Shown here: positions 17,550 through 28,172 of the stretch, piece by piece | Position numbering within the stretch: the first letter of the stretch is position 1 | How the letters are laid out: each line of letters starts with the position of its first letter | Origin: Nocardiopsis endophytica | GTDB lineage: Bacteria > Actinomycetota > Actinomycetes > Streptosporangiales > Streptosporangiaceae | Direction: 5' to 3' | Assembly (NCBI RefSeq): GCF_027706725.1 | Contig: NZ_JAQFWQ010000068.1 | Span: 1-38,066 of the forward strand | DNA: 38,066 nt | The notes under the pieces: model-generated | What the model saw: only the letters and a program-made list of their open reading frames with translations | Told to the model about the DNA's origin: nothing | Database searches by the model: none | Translations under genes and position numbers: made by a program

Positions 17550-18890
17550 TCAATCGGCCTCTTCGGCAAGGCGTACAGAGCCGGTGATCGCCCGGTGGAA
17601 GACAACGGTCACGGCCGCGATGATCAGGCCTCCGACGACGATGGGGATCGCCAGGTCGATCCTGCCCAGGACACCGCCGAGCAGGGCCCCGACGGGGGCC
17701 AGACCCCAGCCGAGGGCCTTGCGGACCCCCTCCACGCGTCCGAAGAGGCCGTTGGGCGTGATGGCCTGCAGAACGGCGTACCCCAGCGCGTTGGCCATCA
17801 GAAGGACCGCCCCCACCAGCCCCCAGATCAGCGCCGCCGCCCACGGCGACGCCATCGCCCCCATGGCGGCCAGGAAGAGGCCCGCGAGCACGAACCCGCC
17901 CACGATGAGCACCCGCTTGGAGACGCGGCGCGCGAGCGGGGACGCGACGGCCGCCCCCACCAGTGCCCCCACCGCGGACGCCGATACGAAGACCCCGAAC
18001 AGGTGCGCCGGCACCCCCAGCTCGTGCTGGACGAAGAGGACGAGCACAGAGGACGCCATCTGGAAGCCGAAGCCGAGTCCGAGGGTGAGCCCCACCAGCC
18101 CCGCCTGCACGCGGTTGCGGGCCAGGTAGCGGAAGCCGTCGCGGGTGTCGGCGGCGACGGCGCGGAGCACCGCACGCCGAGGGGGCCGCTCCTCCCCTGC
18201 TCCCTCCGCCTGCTCGTCCTCGGGGACACGGCGCGCGGTCGCCGGGACCGCGATGAGCACGACCGCGCTCAAGAGGTAGGCGAGGCCGCCCGTGGCCACG
18301 GGAAGAGCGGCGGCGACACCGAACAGGAGCCCGGCGACGGGGGCGCCGCCGAAGTCCTCGGTGACGACGCGGCCTCCCTCCATCCGGCTGTTCGCCGCGT
18401 CGAGCCGGTCGCGCGCGACGATCGTCGGGACGTGGGCGCGGGCGGCGCCGTCGTAGACGGTCTCGCACACCATGACGGCGAACATGACGGCGTAGAGGGC
18501 CCAGATCGTGGCGTTCCCGGTCGCCAGGAGCACGGCGAGGCACCCCATGGCCGAGGCCCGCACGAGAGCGACGGTGCGCATGGCGCGGACGCGGTCGACC
18601 CGGTCGACGATGGCCCCGGAGACGATCCCGAAGAGCAGCCACGGGAGGAAGCGGACAGCCGTGAGCCCGCCGACGAGCAGCGGGTCGGAGGTGAGCAGCG
18701 CGGCGACGAGGGGGAATGCGGTGAGCATCATCCCGTCCGCGAGGTTCCCCGCTGTGTACGCACCCCAGAACCGCCCGAAGGCGGGGCCCGGTCCACGCGG
18801 CCTCCGGTCGGCGCCGGGGGCGGAGTGAGGAGTGAAGCCCGTCGGCGTCGTCGAATCCGTTGAGGCATCGGCGCCTGCGCGCTCGGTCAC
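17550..18890 (-). CDS. Major facilitator superfamily exporter
   Basis: This 446-residue MFS permease has about 12 hydrophobic helices in two halves joined by an Arg/Glu-rich loop (VPEDEQAEGAGEERPPRRAVLRAV). The conserved loop 2-3 region is DRVDRVRAMRTVALVRA, and the profile resembles the EntS/TetA-like drug and siderophore exporters. The GTG at 18890 overlaps the TGA of the upstream regulator gene as GTGA, which fixes the start and shows coupling. The pair is then a self-contained regulated export module. The substrate is not predictable from sequence. Confidence 0.9.
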   Translation of the reverse strand: MTERAGADASTDSTTPTGFTPHSAPGADRRPRGPGPAFGRFWGAYTAGNLADGMMLTAFPLVAALLTSDPLLVGGLTAVRFLPWLLFGIVSGAIVDRVDRVRAMRTVALVRASAMGCLAVLLATGNATIWALYAVMFAVMVCETVYDGAARAHVPTIVARDRLDAANSRMEGGRVVTEDFGGAPVAGLLFGVAAALPVATGGLAYLLSAVVLIAVPATARRVPEDEQAEGAGEERPPRRAVLRAVAADTRDGFRYLARNRVQAGLVGLTLGLGFGFQMASSVLVLFVQHELGVPAHLFGVFVSASAVGALVGAAVASPLARRVSKRVLIVGGFVLAGLFLAAMGAMASPWAAALIWGLVGAVLLMANALGYAVLQAITPNGLFGRVEGVRKALGWGLAPVGALLGGVLGRIDLAIPIVVGGLIIAAVTVVFHRAITGSVRLAEEAD

Positions 18891-19633
18891 GACCACCGCC
18901 CTCGCCTTCTTCGACCGTCGCCGTCGGGGCGGTCCGAGCCGCTGGGAGGCTCCATTGTCGAGCGCTCGGGCGGTGCGATGCACCTGGTTTTCTCCTGGCC
19001 GGAGTCACGGGCTTCAAGATGGGGGAAGACGAATATCTGCGTCTCCACGACCGTGGCACCGGGGCGCGGGCGGCTGGGGTCCTCTCCCTCCGTACGGCGC
19101 CGCCACCGATCCATGACCGCGGCGAGATCGGCGGTGAGTTCGGCGGCCTCTGCGCGGGTCAGCTGGAGGACGTAGTGCGCGTCGGCGGTCGCCTCGACCC
19201 ACGGGGCGACCTCTGAGGGGTTCTCCTCGGCGAAGGCCCACCAGCGGGCACGCCGGTCGGCACGCCCTTGGTCCAGTGCATCGAGGACGACCCCTGCGGC
19301 CTCCCGGGTCGCCGGATCGCGGCGGTGGGCGAACCCGCGCAGGCTGTACCCGCCCGGCACGCGCCGCCACCACCGCTCGCGCCCTCCCGGGTCGTGGTCG
19401 GGGTCGTCCTCGATGAGGCCGTACCGGGACAGCACGCGCAGGTGGTAGCTGGTGGAGCCGCTGCTCTCACCGAGCCGGGCGGCGAGCAGGGTAGCGGTTG
19501 AGGGGCCGCCGATGGCCAGCTCTTCCAGGAGCCTCATCCGCAACGGATGAGCGAGCCCGCGCAGGGTCTCCGCATCGACCTGACGGGGCGGGGGCGGTGT
19601 GCTCTGAATGTCGTCGTGTTCGTGCGGATGCAT
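18887..19633 (-). CDS. ArsR-like winged-helix regulator controlling the MFS exporter
   Basis: This 248-residue protein has an ArsR/HTH_20-type winged helix (ETLRGLAHPLRMRLLEELAI, then ATLLAARLGESSGSTSYHLRVLSRYGLIEDD, about 22-75). A regulatory domain of about 110 residues follows (VVLDALDQGRADRRARWWAFAEENP..). The metal-binding Cys motif of classical ArsR proteins is absent, so a small-molecule or protein signal is more likely. The C-terminal 50 residues are a basic, low-complexity tail. The ATG at 19633 has a TAGCGT hexamer seven bases upstream and no Shine-Dalgarno sequence, which suggests a leaderless mRNA. It is co-transcribed with the MFS gene through a 4-base overlap. Confidence 0.88.
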   Translation of the reverse strand: MHPHEHDDIQSTPPPPRQVDAETLRGLAHPLRMRLLEELAIGGPSTATLLAARLGESSGSTSYHLRVLSRYGLIEDDPDHDPGGRERWWRRVPGGYSLRGFAHRRDPATREAAGVVLDALDQGRADRRARWWAFAEENPSEVAPWVEATADAHYVLQLTRAEAAELTADLAAVMDRWRRRTEGEDPSRPRPGATVVETQIFVFPHLEARDSGQEKTRCIAPPERSTMEPPSGSDRPDGDGRRRRGRWS

Positions 19634-19822
19634 GGGCCGGACGCTATGGCAGAGGATCCTTTGCAGAGATTTGTTGGCAGTTTCCGGCCAGGCCCACTGT
19701 TCTCGCTGGTAAGAGGACTGCGCGGGACCGATGCTTCCTCTCCGAATATCCCGAACGACAAAACGGAGGACCCGGACGGGGCGCCCTTTTGCGGTCGTGC
19801 GCCGCTCAGCGGGCCGGGGGCG

Positions 19823-20128
19823 CTATGCCTCGCCGTCGATGTCGGGCCTGCGGTCGGTGAAGAGGTGGACGCCGTCGGCGAGGGCGTGGGCGCGGTGGGA
19901 GAAGTGGTCGGCGTCGAGGAGCGAGCGGTGGGGGCGGCCGGCGCGCGGGGGCGGGTCGTCGAGTTCGGCGAGGAAGCGGTCGACGTCGGGCTGGACGAGC
20001 GTGGGCGCGTGGTCGGCGTCGCGGTCGCGGGCGGTGGCGATCCAGAGGTTGTCGGTGCGGCGGATCGACCAGCGGTGGCCGTAGTAGGCGCGGAGGAGTT
20101 CGAGGAGGAGGTCCCGGTTGCTCTTCAT
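19823..20128 (-). CDS. Small protein of unknown function, second gene of a coupled pair
   Basis: This 101-residue protein begins MKSNRDLLLELLRAYYGHRWSIRRTDNL and ends in an acidic tail (RRPDIDGEA). It has a helical start and a Trp/Tyr-containing core (YGHRWSIRRTDNLWIATARD), and no signal peptide, membrane helix or known motif. The ATG at 20128 overlaps the stop of the 48-residue gene by four bases (ATGA). It lies divergently to an XRE/DUF397 pair. In my experience short proteins like this are common beside such regulators in actinobacteria, but no function is assigned. Confidence 0.7.
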   Translation of the reverse strand: MKSNRDLLLELLRAYYGHRWSIRRTDNLWIATARDRDADHAPTLVQPDVDRFLAELDDPPPRAGRPHRSLLDADHFSHRAHALADGVHLFTDRRPDIDGEA

Positions 20129-20271
20129 CGCGGGCCGCCCTTGAGGGCCGCGAGGACCCGGCGCAGGTCGTGAACGCGGCGGGCGGCGGCGACGGCCCGG
20201 TCCGCTTCGAGCACGAGGAGGTAGGGCCGTACCCGGGATGCGGGTGAGGGGTTTCGGCGGATAGTGTCCAT
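20125..20271 (-). CDS. 48-residue protein, first gene of a coupled pair
   Basis: This short gene reads MDTIRRNPSPASRVRPYLLV, then LEADRAVAAARRVHDLRRVL and AALKGGPR. It is mostly one amphipathic basic helix. Support comes from GGAG about 10 bases upstream of the ATG at 20271 and from a four-base ATGA overlap with the next gene. It is unlike any family I know. A hairpin with G/C arms (20305-20333) lies upstream in its probable leader. Confidence 0.62.
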   Translation of the reverse strand: MDTIRRNPSPASRVRPYLLVLEADRAVAAARRVHDLRRVLAALKGGPR

Positions 20272-20304
20272 CTGTCGTCAGCTCCGTTGTAGCTGGTGGC
20301 CACG

Positions 20305-20333
20305 CCCCCGGACGGCTGCCACCGTCGCGGGGG
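20305..20333. terminator. Hairpin in the divergent spacer, possible attenuator
   Basis: CCCCC-GACGG and CCGTC-GGGGG form a 10-bp stem with a small bulge. On the plus strand it is followed by TCTGTTT, as in an intrinsic terminator. No plus-strand gene ends here, so it could shield the XRE gene from upstream transcription or act in the leader of the 48-residue gene. Confidence 0.35.
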
Positions 20334-20442
20334 TCTGTTTCGCTTCCAATCTGTGACCAGATCCGCCACCACCGCCATAGACACCTGCGGTTAAGGAAGA
20401 AGTACGAGGCTACGAAGAGATCCGGCAGCACCGTGAGGGATT

Positions 20443-20459
20443 CTGTGGTTTCCTGTGGT
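20443..20459 (+). promoter_or_regulatory. Direct repeat CTGTGGT x2 just before the XRE start
   Basis: CTGTGGT occurs at 20443-20449 and 20453-20459, a 10-base period (one DNA helical turn). It ends one base before the ATG at 20461. It could be an autoregulatory site of the XRE protein. Confidence 0.3.
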
Positions 20460-20460
20460 C

Positions 20461-21288
20461 ATGGCTCGCAGGGTGCAACCGCGTCACAACCCCGTTCTCC
20501 ACCGATACGGGACAGAACTATCCCGTCTGAGAGGTTTGGCCGAAATCTCCCAAAGGGTGCTCGCTCGACAGACCGGCTACTCCCCTCAGCAGGTCGGGGC
20601 GATCGAACGCGCTGAGCGCTATCCGAGTCGCGAGTTCTCCGAACAGGCGGACACCCTCCTGGATGCCCGTGGATCACTTATCGCACTATGGAAGCGAATG
20701 TTCGACGCCGCCTTTCCTCGCGGCGTGGGTGAATATCTCGACGCCGAAAAGAGGGCGTCGATGATCCGCCAATACCACACAAGCCTCGTCCCTGGCCTGC
20801 TACAGACACCCGAGTACGCCAGGACGACACTCACCGCCGCAAACCCGTTCACCACGAAAGACGAAATCGAGCAGTGGGTGATTAGCCGGGTAAAGCGCCA
20901 GAGCCTCCTCGACTGCAGTACTCATCCCGCATTCTGGGTCATCATCGACGAGTCTGCACTCCTCCGCCCCGTCGGCGGCAACAGTCTCATGAGCGACCAG
21001 ATCATGCGCATAATAGACCACCACGAGTCGAGGAGGATTCGACTGCAGCTCACACCATTCACCGCCCTCCACCCACCTGGACTCACCGGCCCGTTCCTCA
21101 TCCTGTCATTCCCTGACCAGGCTGATGTCGTATACGTCGAGACAGTGGCAAAGGGCGAGATGGTGAGCGAACCAGAGGTCGTAGAATCGGTTACGCAGCT
21201 CTTCTCCACTCTGCAGAGCGCAGCAATGTCTCCGGAGGAGTCCGTGGAACGGCTGCATGAGATCCAGAAGGAGTTCAATGGAAGATAA
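20461..21288 (+). CDS. XRE-family regulator with DUF5753 domain
   Basis: This 275-residue protein has an N-terminal lambda-repressor-type helix-turn-helix (ELSRLRGLAEISQRVLARQTGYSPQQVGAIERAERYPS in parts, about 18-55). The DUF5753 domain follows (ASMIRQYHTSLVPGLLQTPEYARTTLTA; FWVIIDESALLRPVGG; RIRLQLTPF; TGPFLILSFPDQADVVYVET). Such proteins pair with DUF397 partners in streptomycetes, where known examples act in development and antibiotic control, and the pairs have also been likened to toxin-antitoxin modules. The ATG at 20461 follows a weak ribosome site; GTG at 20455 is an alternative. GC content here is visibly lower than in neighbouring genes. The stop overlaps the DUF397 gene. Confidence 0.92.
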   Translation: MARRVQPRHNPVLHRYGTELSRLRGLAEISQRVLARQTGYSPQQVGAIERAERYPSREFSEQADTLLDARGSLIALWKRMFDAAFPRGVGEYLDAEKRASMIRQYHTSLVPGLLQTPEYARTTLTAANPFTTKDEIEQWVISRVKRQSLLDCSTHPAFWVIIDESALLRPVGGNSLMSDQIMRIIDHHESRRIRLQLTPFTALHPPGLTGPFLILSFPDQADVVYVETVAKGEMVSEPEVVESVTQLFSTLQSAAMSPEESVERLHEIQKEFNGR

Positions 21289-21601
21289 GTGGCGTACCTC
21301 AAGCTACAGCAGCCAACAAGGCGGCGAGTGTGTCGAAGTCGCTCTTCCCCAACCAGTCGAGCCGTGGAGGAAGAGCACCTACAGCCATGGCAACGGAGGA
21401 GCCTGCGTCGAGATCGCCCTCCCTGCTCCGACCTGGGCGAAGAGCAGATACAGCAGTGCAGCTAGCGAATGTGTCGAGGTCGCCCGCTCCCTCGAAGACG
21501 TGAAGGTCCGCGACACGCAGAACCGGGCCGCCGGGCACCTCTCCTTCTCGGGCACCGAGTGGGCCGCCTTCCTCGCCGAGGCCAGATCCCGCAGACTCTG
21601 A
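21278..21601 (+). CDS. DUF397 protein with three tandem motif copies
   Basis: This 107-residue protein repeats the DUF397 signature three times: WRTSSYSSQQGGECVEVA, WRKSTYSHGNGGACVEIA, and WAKSRYSSAASECVEVA. It then has the usual DUF397 C-terminal part (VRDTQNRAAGHLSFSGTEWAAFLAEAR). Ordinary members have one copy and are about 60-70 residues long. The start at 21278 has AAGGAG five bases upstream and overlaps the XRE gene by 11 bases. In known pairs the DUF397 protein modulates its XRE partner. The tandem copies suggest multivalent binding. It is the last gene of the operon; a hairpin follows. Confidence 0.92.
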   Translation: MEDKWRTSSYSSQQGGECVEVALPQPVEPWRKSTYSHGNGGACVEIALPAPTWAKSRYSSAASECVEVARSLEDVKVRDTQNRAAGHLSFSGTEWAAFLAEARSRRL

Positions 21602-21606
21602 CCCAC

Positions 21607-21629
21607 GGACGGCGGGCCACCCGCCGTCC
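21607..21629 (+). terminator. Terminator of the XRE-DUF397 operon
   Basis: GGACGGCGGG and CCCGCCGTCC form a perfect 10-bp stem with a 3-base loop, six bases after the DUF397 stop. There is no T-tract. Confidence 0.65.
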
Positions 21630-21747
21630 CCTTCACCTCCTGTCCCCTCGGGCGGGGTCCTTCGTCTTCGTGGGGGCCACCCGACCGGACCTGGTGTGTG
21701 GTCCGCCTGTGGACGTTCATGGAGGCAGGCATTGAAAGGAGCCCTCC

Positions 21748-21873
21748 ATGGACTGGCCTACTGCGGCGATCATCATCACCATCATCCTCGGCGTGGCGTT
21801 CACCGTCACCGTCCTCGGCACGACCCTCATGGTCAGAGGCCGGAAGGAGGACGACTCCAAAGGGGGCGGGTGA
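21748..21873 (+). CDS. 41-residue single-pass membrane protein
   Basis: This gene encodes MDWPTAAIIITIILGVAFTV, then TVLGTTLMVRGRKEDDSKGG and a final G. One hydrophobic helix is followed by a charged cytoplasmic tail. AAAGGAG lies seven bases before the ATG, an excellent ribosome site that supports it being translated. It converges with the triple-repeat surface protein gene, whose stop is 12 bases away. It resembles the 39-residue protein on the other side of that gene in size and layout. Confidence 0.72.
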   Translation: MDWPTAAIIITIILGVAFTVTVLGTTLMVRGRKEDDSKGGG

Positions 21874-21885
21874 CGAGCAGGCCCC

Positions 21886-23724
21886 CTACCGCCTCCGGTT
21901 CCACCTCTCCACGTCGGCGAGGGCCGACTCCACGCGCTTCCTCACGGCGACGATGCGGTCGATGTCCTCCGCCTTCGGGTTGTCCTCCTTGAGGGACTCG
22001 TATTCGCGCAGCCACGCCTCGAAGGCCGCCAGCCTCTCCCCGTCCCCCGGTGCCCTCGCGCCGGCGAGCTCCTCGCCCAAGCGGGTGATGTCCTCGGCGT
22101 TGCGCGCCCGGATCTCCTCGACCCGCTCGGCCTCCTCGGCGCGCAGCTCGTCCATGAGCGCCTGCTCCCTACGCGCCTTCTCCTCGCGCTCGCGCCTGCC
22201 CTCCTCCAGCACCCGGCGCCGCTCACGGCCCACCGCGAACGACCCGCGCAGGAAGAGGACCAGGAGCACCAGCCCCACTCCGCCGCCGATCCACGGCAGC
22301 GCCCGGCCGGCCGCCGACACGAATCCGCTCAGCGCCTCCCCCAGGGTGCCGCCCCCGCCGGCGCCGCCGACGGCTCCGGAACCGGCCTTCGCGCCGAGCA
22401 CCGGGGCCTCGCCCAGCTCCTGCAGCAGCCCGTCCAGGGACTCCCGCATCGAGTCGTCGTCCTTGCCGAAGAACACCGAGTCCTCCAGCGAGTCCCAATT
22501 CCCGCCGACGCCCTCCCCGCCCTTGACCGGGTACCCGGTGATCCGGCCGCCGCCGTCCACCGCGTACACCGCGACCGGCCCGTCGACGCCCCGCGCCACC
22601 GACGCCGCCAGCGCCTCGTCGCCCGCGCTCGACCCGCCGGTCTCCAGGTGGGCCCCCGCGGGCACGACCGCCACCCGCACCGGCACCTCCCGCGAGGCCA
22701 GCGCCGCGCCGACCTTCTCGGCGTCGCCCTCCTCCAGGTCGGTGGCGGCCAAGGGGTGCACGTAGAGCTGCTCCTCCGCCAGCCCCTTCCGGGCGTCGTC
22801 CACCACGCCGCCGTCGACCGCGCCCGCGAACGCCCCGACCGCGGCGTTCAACTCCTCCGGGGCCCCGTCGGGCAGCACCCCGCGGATCCCCGTCGCCTGC
22901 GGGGCGTCCTTCGCCGTGGCCGGGGTCAGGTCGAACGCGCCGTACCGCCACTCGGCCAGCAGTACGCTCCCCTCGTCGCCGAGCGGCTCCAGCAGCGCGT
23001 CCACCAGCTCCTCGCGCACGTCTCCGGTCGCGGCGCGCGCGAGCCCGGGGATGACCGCGACGCGTACGTCCTCCAGGTCGCCGAGCCGCCCCTCCAGCTC
23101 CTCGGCATCGGCCTGCGGGAAGCCCTCGGCGAGGGCCGGGTCGACGTAGACCCGCTCGCCCTCCTCGGCCGCGTCCTCCGCGGCGGGCCGCAGGTCGCCC
23201 TCGATCAGGTCGACGATCCCGGCGATCTGCTCGAGCGGCCCACCGAGGTAGAAGGCGAAGTGGTCGTCCAGCTCGTCGTCGGTGACCGCGGGGGCGCCGA
23301 CCCACGCCCACCCGGTCTCGACGTCCCTGCCGCCGGTACTGCGGCGCCTCTCGACCACGGCGACGTACAGGCCCGGGCGCCCGACCCGGGTGGCGGTCTC
23401 CTGCGCGGCCGAACCCGCGTCGCCGTCGGCCAGGACCTCGGCGCGCACCGGCACGCCGGCCTCTTCGAGCCGCGCCCGGACATAGGCGCGGGTCTGCTCG
23501 GCCCGCCGCTGCTCGGCCCGTCCGTCCCCGCCCTCCCCGGTGGCGGCGTCCGCCTCCTCGTCGACGTAGACGACCTCCCCCGCGGAGAAGGCCTCGACCG
23601 CGGCGTCGACCCCGCCGTCCCCGGTGTCCGCCTGCGCCGGAGGCGGAGCGGGGACCGCCGCCAGGACCGGCGCCGCCACCGCGGCCGCGCACACGAGTGC
23701 CCCAGCCCGACCGGCCACACCCAT
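21886..23724 (-). CDS. Surface protein with three repeated domains, one membrane helix and cytoplasmic coiled coil
   Basis: This 612-residue protein has a signal peptide (1-32). Three related extracellular units follow, each opening with a YV(D/H) strand: VVYVDEEADA (51-60), RVYVDPALAEGF (191-202), QLYVHPLAATDL (319-330). Each unit then carries a VPVRAEVL / VRVAVIPG / VPVRVAVVPAG strand and a hydrophobic strand (LYVAVV, VLLAEW, AVYAV). A Gly-rich linker (446-461), one membrane helix (about 477-494) and a basic/acidic coiled coil (500-550) follow. A helical end finishes the protein. The extracellular units are similar in style to TPM-type domains, but I cannot assign a family. The ATG at 23724 has GGAGG eight bases upstream; the GTG at 23733 overlaps that site and is unlikely. 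Confidence 0.78.
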   Translation of the reverse strand: MGVAGRAGALVCAAAVAAPVLAAVPAPPPAQADTGDGGVDAAVEAFSAGEVVYVDEEADAATGEGGDGRAEQRRAEQTRAYVRARLEEAGVPVRAEVLADGDAGSAAQETATRVGRPGLYVAVVERRRSTGGRDVETGWAWVGAPAVTDDELDDHFAFYLGGPLEQIAGIVDLIEGDLRPAAEDAAEEGERVYVDPALAEGFPQADAEELEGRLGDLEDVRVAVIPGLARAATGDVREELVDALLEPLGDEGSVLLAEWRYGAFDLTPATAKDAPQATGIRGVLPDGAPEELNAAVGAFAGAVDGGVVDDARKGLAEEQLYVHPLAATDLEEGDAEKVGAALASREVPVRVAVVPAGAHLETGGSSAGDEALAASVARGVDGPVAVYAVDGGGRITGYPVKGGEGVGGNWDSLEDSVFFGKDDDSMRESLDGLLQELGEAPVLGAKAGSGAVGGAGGGGTLGEALSGFVSAAGRALPWIGGGVGLVLLVLFLRGSFAVGRERRRVLEEGRREREEKARREQALMDELRAEEAERVEEIRARNAEDITRLGEELAGARAPGDGERLAAFEAWLREYESLKEDNPKAEDIDRIVAVRKRVESALADVERWNRRR

Positions 23725-23856
23725 TCCGCGCACCTCCGCATCCCCGCGCCCGGGACCCAGGCCCGGCCAGGTTAGCCCACCCCCTTTGCCCGTGTTTCGC
23801 CGGGCCCGAATCCACATGCGTACATCGACGCAGTTCACAGCGGGTAGGAGTCCCCC

Positions 23857-23976
23857 ATGGAAGGAACCGTGACACTGAACCTGCTGATGGCGCTGGTGCT
23901 GCTCGTCGGGATCCTCGCCCTGATCGGCACCGTGGGCATGCTGATGAAGCACGAGAGCGACCGGGCCCACCGGTGA
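23857..23976 (+). CDS. 39-residue single-pass membrane protein
   Basis: This gene encodes [20 protein letters not shown], then [19 protein letters not shown]. One long hydrophobic helix is followed by a short charged tail. GGAG lies six bases before the ATG at 23857. It starts 132 bases from, and divergent to, the triple-repeat surface protein. A strong hairpin follows its stop. The size and layout match the 41-residue protein on the far side, but the sequences are not obviously alike. Confidence 0.68.
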   Translation: MEGTVTLNLLMALVLLVGILALIGTVGMLMKHESDRAHR

Positions 23977-24041
23977 CCCCGGCGGGCAGGACCGACCAGA
24001 GCGGAATCGAACGGACCGGAACGGAAGCGGACGGACACACG

Positions 24042-24071
24042 GGAGGGGCGCCCCGCACGGGGCGCCCCTCC
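24042..24071. terminator. Strong bidirectional terminator
   Basis: GGAGGGGCGCCCC and GGGGCGCCCCTCC form a perfect 13-bp stem with loop GCAC. It lies between the 39-residue gene and the end of the convergent baeRF-like gene. Confidence 0.75.
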
Positions 24072-24112
24072 TGTCGTTCCCGATGCGTGCGGCGCGGTCG
24101 CCGCACCCACCG

Positions 24113-25300
24113 CTACCAGCGCAGCTGCGCGGCCACGCCTTCGTCGTCCGACAGCTCCTCCGCCGCCTTCTCCGGAAGCACCGTCACCTCGGACCCGTTG
24201 GCGAGCGCCATCTCGATCATCCGCTCGCCCATGTCGCGCTCGGGCTCCATCTCCGCCTTGTCGACGCCCGGGGGCACCTCGCCCTGGGGGAAGTAGGCGC
24301 CGTCGGGCGACCGCAGGCCCGCCATGCGGGCGGCCCCGTCGAGGAACAGGTGCGCCACCCGCGCTTCGCGGAAGGCCCCCAGCACGTCGCTCAGCCCCAC
24401 GGCGCCGGCGCCGCCGGACAGGGCCGCGTCCCGCGCCTTGTGCGCCGCGTCCCGGGCCCGCTGCACGCGCACCGCCTCGATCTCCGGGCCGATCTGCGCG
24501 GCGATCTCCGGCGGCGTGCGGGTCTCCACCACCTGCCCCAGCACGATGATGTCCCGGTGGCTGTCCTGGGCGAAGCGCCCCCGCAGCGGCTCGGTCAGCT
24601 GCGGCTCGCCGGTGATGGCCACCGACGACCACCCGCACTCGTCGGCGATCCGCTTGAGCTGCGGGCGCATGTCGTTCAGGTACCGCAGCATGTGCTCGGC
24701 GACCTTGTGGTTGAAGCGGTCGATCTGCCCCGAGGCGCGGTTGAACGTGCGCGGGTGGCTGCGCGCGGGGCCGCGCATCTCGCGCCAGTCCTCCTCGTCG
24801 AGCTCGATCGGGATCCAGGTGATGTCCTTGGCGATACCGAAGCGCATGTCCACCACGCGCACCCCGTCCGCCGACACCGCCAGCACACCGGCCGGGGCGC
24901 CGGTGGCCACCGCCGCGGCCAGCGGCCGCAGGTAGGCGGTTCGCTCCAGCACCGCGCAGTCCTCCAGCGGCATCTGCATCGTGTACACCCGCACGTCGTC
25001 GCTGCTGACCGGGGCGAACAGGGCGCGGCCCACGCCCGACTCGGAGCCGCTGTCCAGGACATCGTCGAGCTGCGGGCGCAGCGCCTCCAGCCGCGCGAGG
25101 ACCGCCTCCTTGCGCCGCTTGTCCCCGTTGGAGCTCACCTCGTTGCGCAAGGCGGTGATCTCGTTGGCGATCTGCAGGCGCCACGCGGGGGAGGACGACC
25201 GGTCGCGCGGGTCGGCGGTGGCGTAGACGGACAGCACCCCCATGTCGTCCGTCATCGTCGCAAGGTCTCGGAGCGATGTCTGGTCAAGGAGCACGTTCAT
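24113..25300 (-). CDS. baeRF-type (eRF1-like) release-factor homologue, possible ribosome-associated factor
   Basis: This 395-residue protein resembles bacterial homologues of archaeo-eukaryotic release factor 1, which include the mycobacterial dormancy protein Rv2629 and hibernation factors of the Balon type. The N-terminal part ([20 protein letters not shown].., [20 protein letters not shown]) is followed by a beta-rich middle domain ([28 protein letters not shown]-like, [17 protein letters not shown]). The last domain is an eRF1 domain-3-like helical part ([28 protein letters not shown]). I do not see a GGQ motif, so it should not hydrolyse peptidyl-tRNA in the usual way. The ATG at 25300 fits the family. 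It lies divergently to tex. A promoter is visible at 25355-25384. The family call is moderately sure. Confidence 0.68.
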   Translation of the reverse strand: MNVLLDQTSLRDLATMTDDMGVLSVYATADPRDRSSSPAWRLQIANEITALRNEVSSNGDKRRKEAVLARLEALRPQLDDVLDSGSESGVGRALFAPVSSDDVRVYTMQMPLEDCAVLERTAYLRPLAAAVATGAPAGVLAVSADGVRVVDMRFGIAKDITWIPIELDEEDWREMRGPARSHPRTFNRASGQIDRFNHKVAEHMLRYLNDMRPQLKRIADECGWSSVAITGEPQLTEPLRGRFAQDSHRDIIVLGQVVETRTPPEIAAQIGPEIEAVRVQRARDAAHKARDAALSGGAGAVGLSDVLGAFREARVAHLFLDGAARMAGLRSPDGAYFPQGEVPPGVDKAEMEPERDMGERMIEMALANGSEVTVLPEKAAEELSDDEGVAAQLRW

Positions 25301-25354
25301 CCCGCCAATCGTCGCGATGTGCTCTCCCCGGAGGGCCGGGGTGAGATCCCTTCC

Positions 25355-25384
25355 TGCATAACAGGAGATCAGGACGCGTATCAA
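25355..25384 (-). promoter_or_regulatory. Putative promoter of the baeRF-like gene
   Basis: On the minus strand TTGATA (25384-25379) is followed, with 17-18 bases between, by TTATGC or TATGCA (25361-25355). Transcription would start near 25348 and leave a leader of about 48 bases. A short inverted repeat TCCTG-CATAA-CAGGA overlaps the -10. Confidence 0.5.
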
Positions 25385-25501
25385 CGGCCGGTCGGGATCG
25401 CACCATGCCGGATCCAAGAAATCCGCCCGCCCGGTGTGACAAGGCGGCGGCGCCCCAGGAGAATGCAGCGTGGACAATCCGACGAAGATGGACAAGGCAA
25501 C

Positions 25502-27937
<2,436 letters not shown>

Positions 27938-27980
27938 TCGCACGGTCCACACGGTCGCCCTGAGCAGGGCCGCCGGATCC

Positions 27981-28012
27981 GGAGCGGGCGGGGACCTACC
28001 CCCGCCCGCTCC
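27981..28012 (+). terminator. Terminator of tex
   Basis: GGAGCGGGCGGGG and CCCCGCCCGCTCC form a perfect 13-bp stem with a 6-base loop, about 44 bases after the tex stop. Confidence 0.75.
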
Positions 28013-28140
28013 GTCGTGTAAAGGGACCGACGTACCGGGCCGGGGGACCTCGGTCGCCGCTTTTCCGGGACCAAGGCCGTCGAAATGCCGCACCCACCCG
28101 CTTTTGCCATGCATTGCCCTTTATCTCCACTCCTGCGCAC

Positions 28141-28146
28141 TAGGCT
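28141..28146 (+). promoter_or_regulatory. Putative -10 (TAGGCT) of the lipoprotein gene
   Basis: TAGGCT lies 26 bases before the GTG at 28173. The predicted leader of about 20 bases contains GGAG at the right spacing, which supports that start. A TTGCCC (28114-28119) is present, but 21 bases away, too far for a normal -35. Confidence 0.4.
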
Positions 28147-28172
28147 TGCCTCCTCTTTGCGGAGTGGACGCT

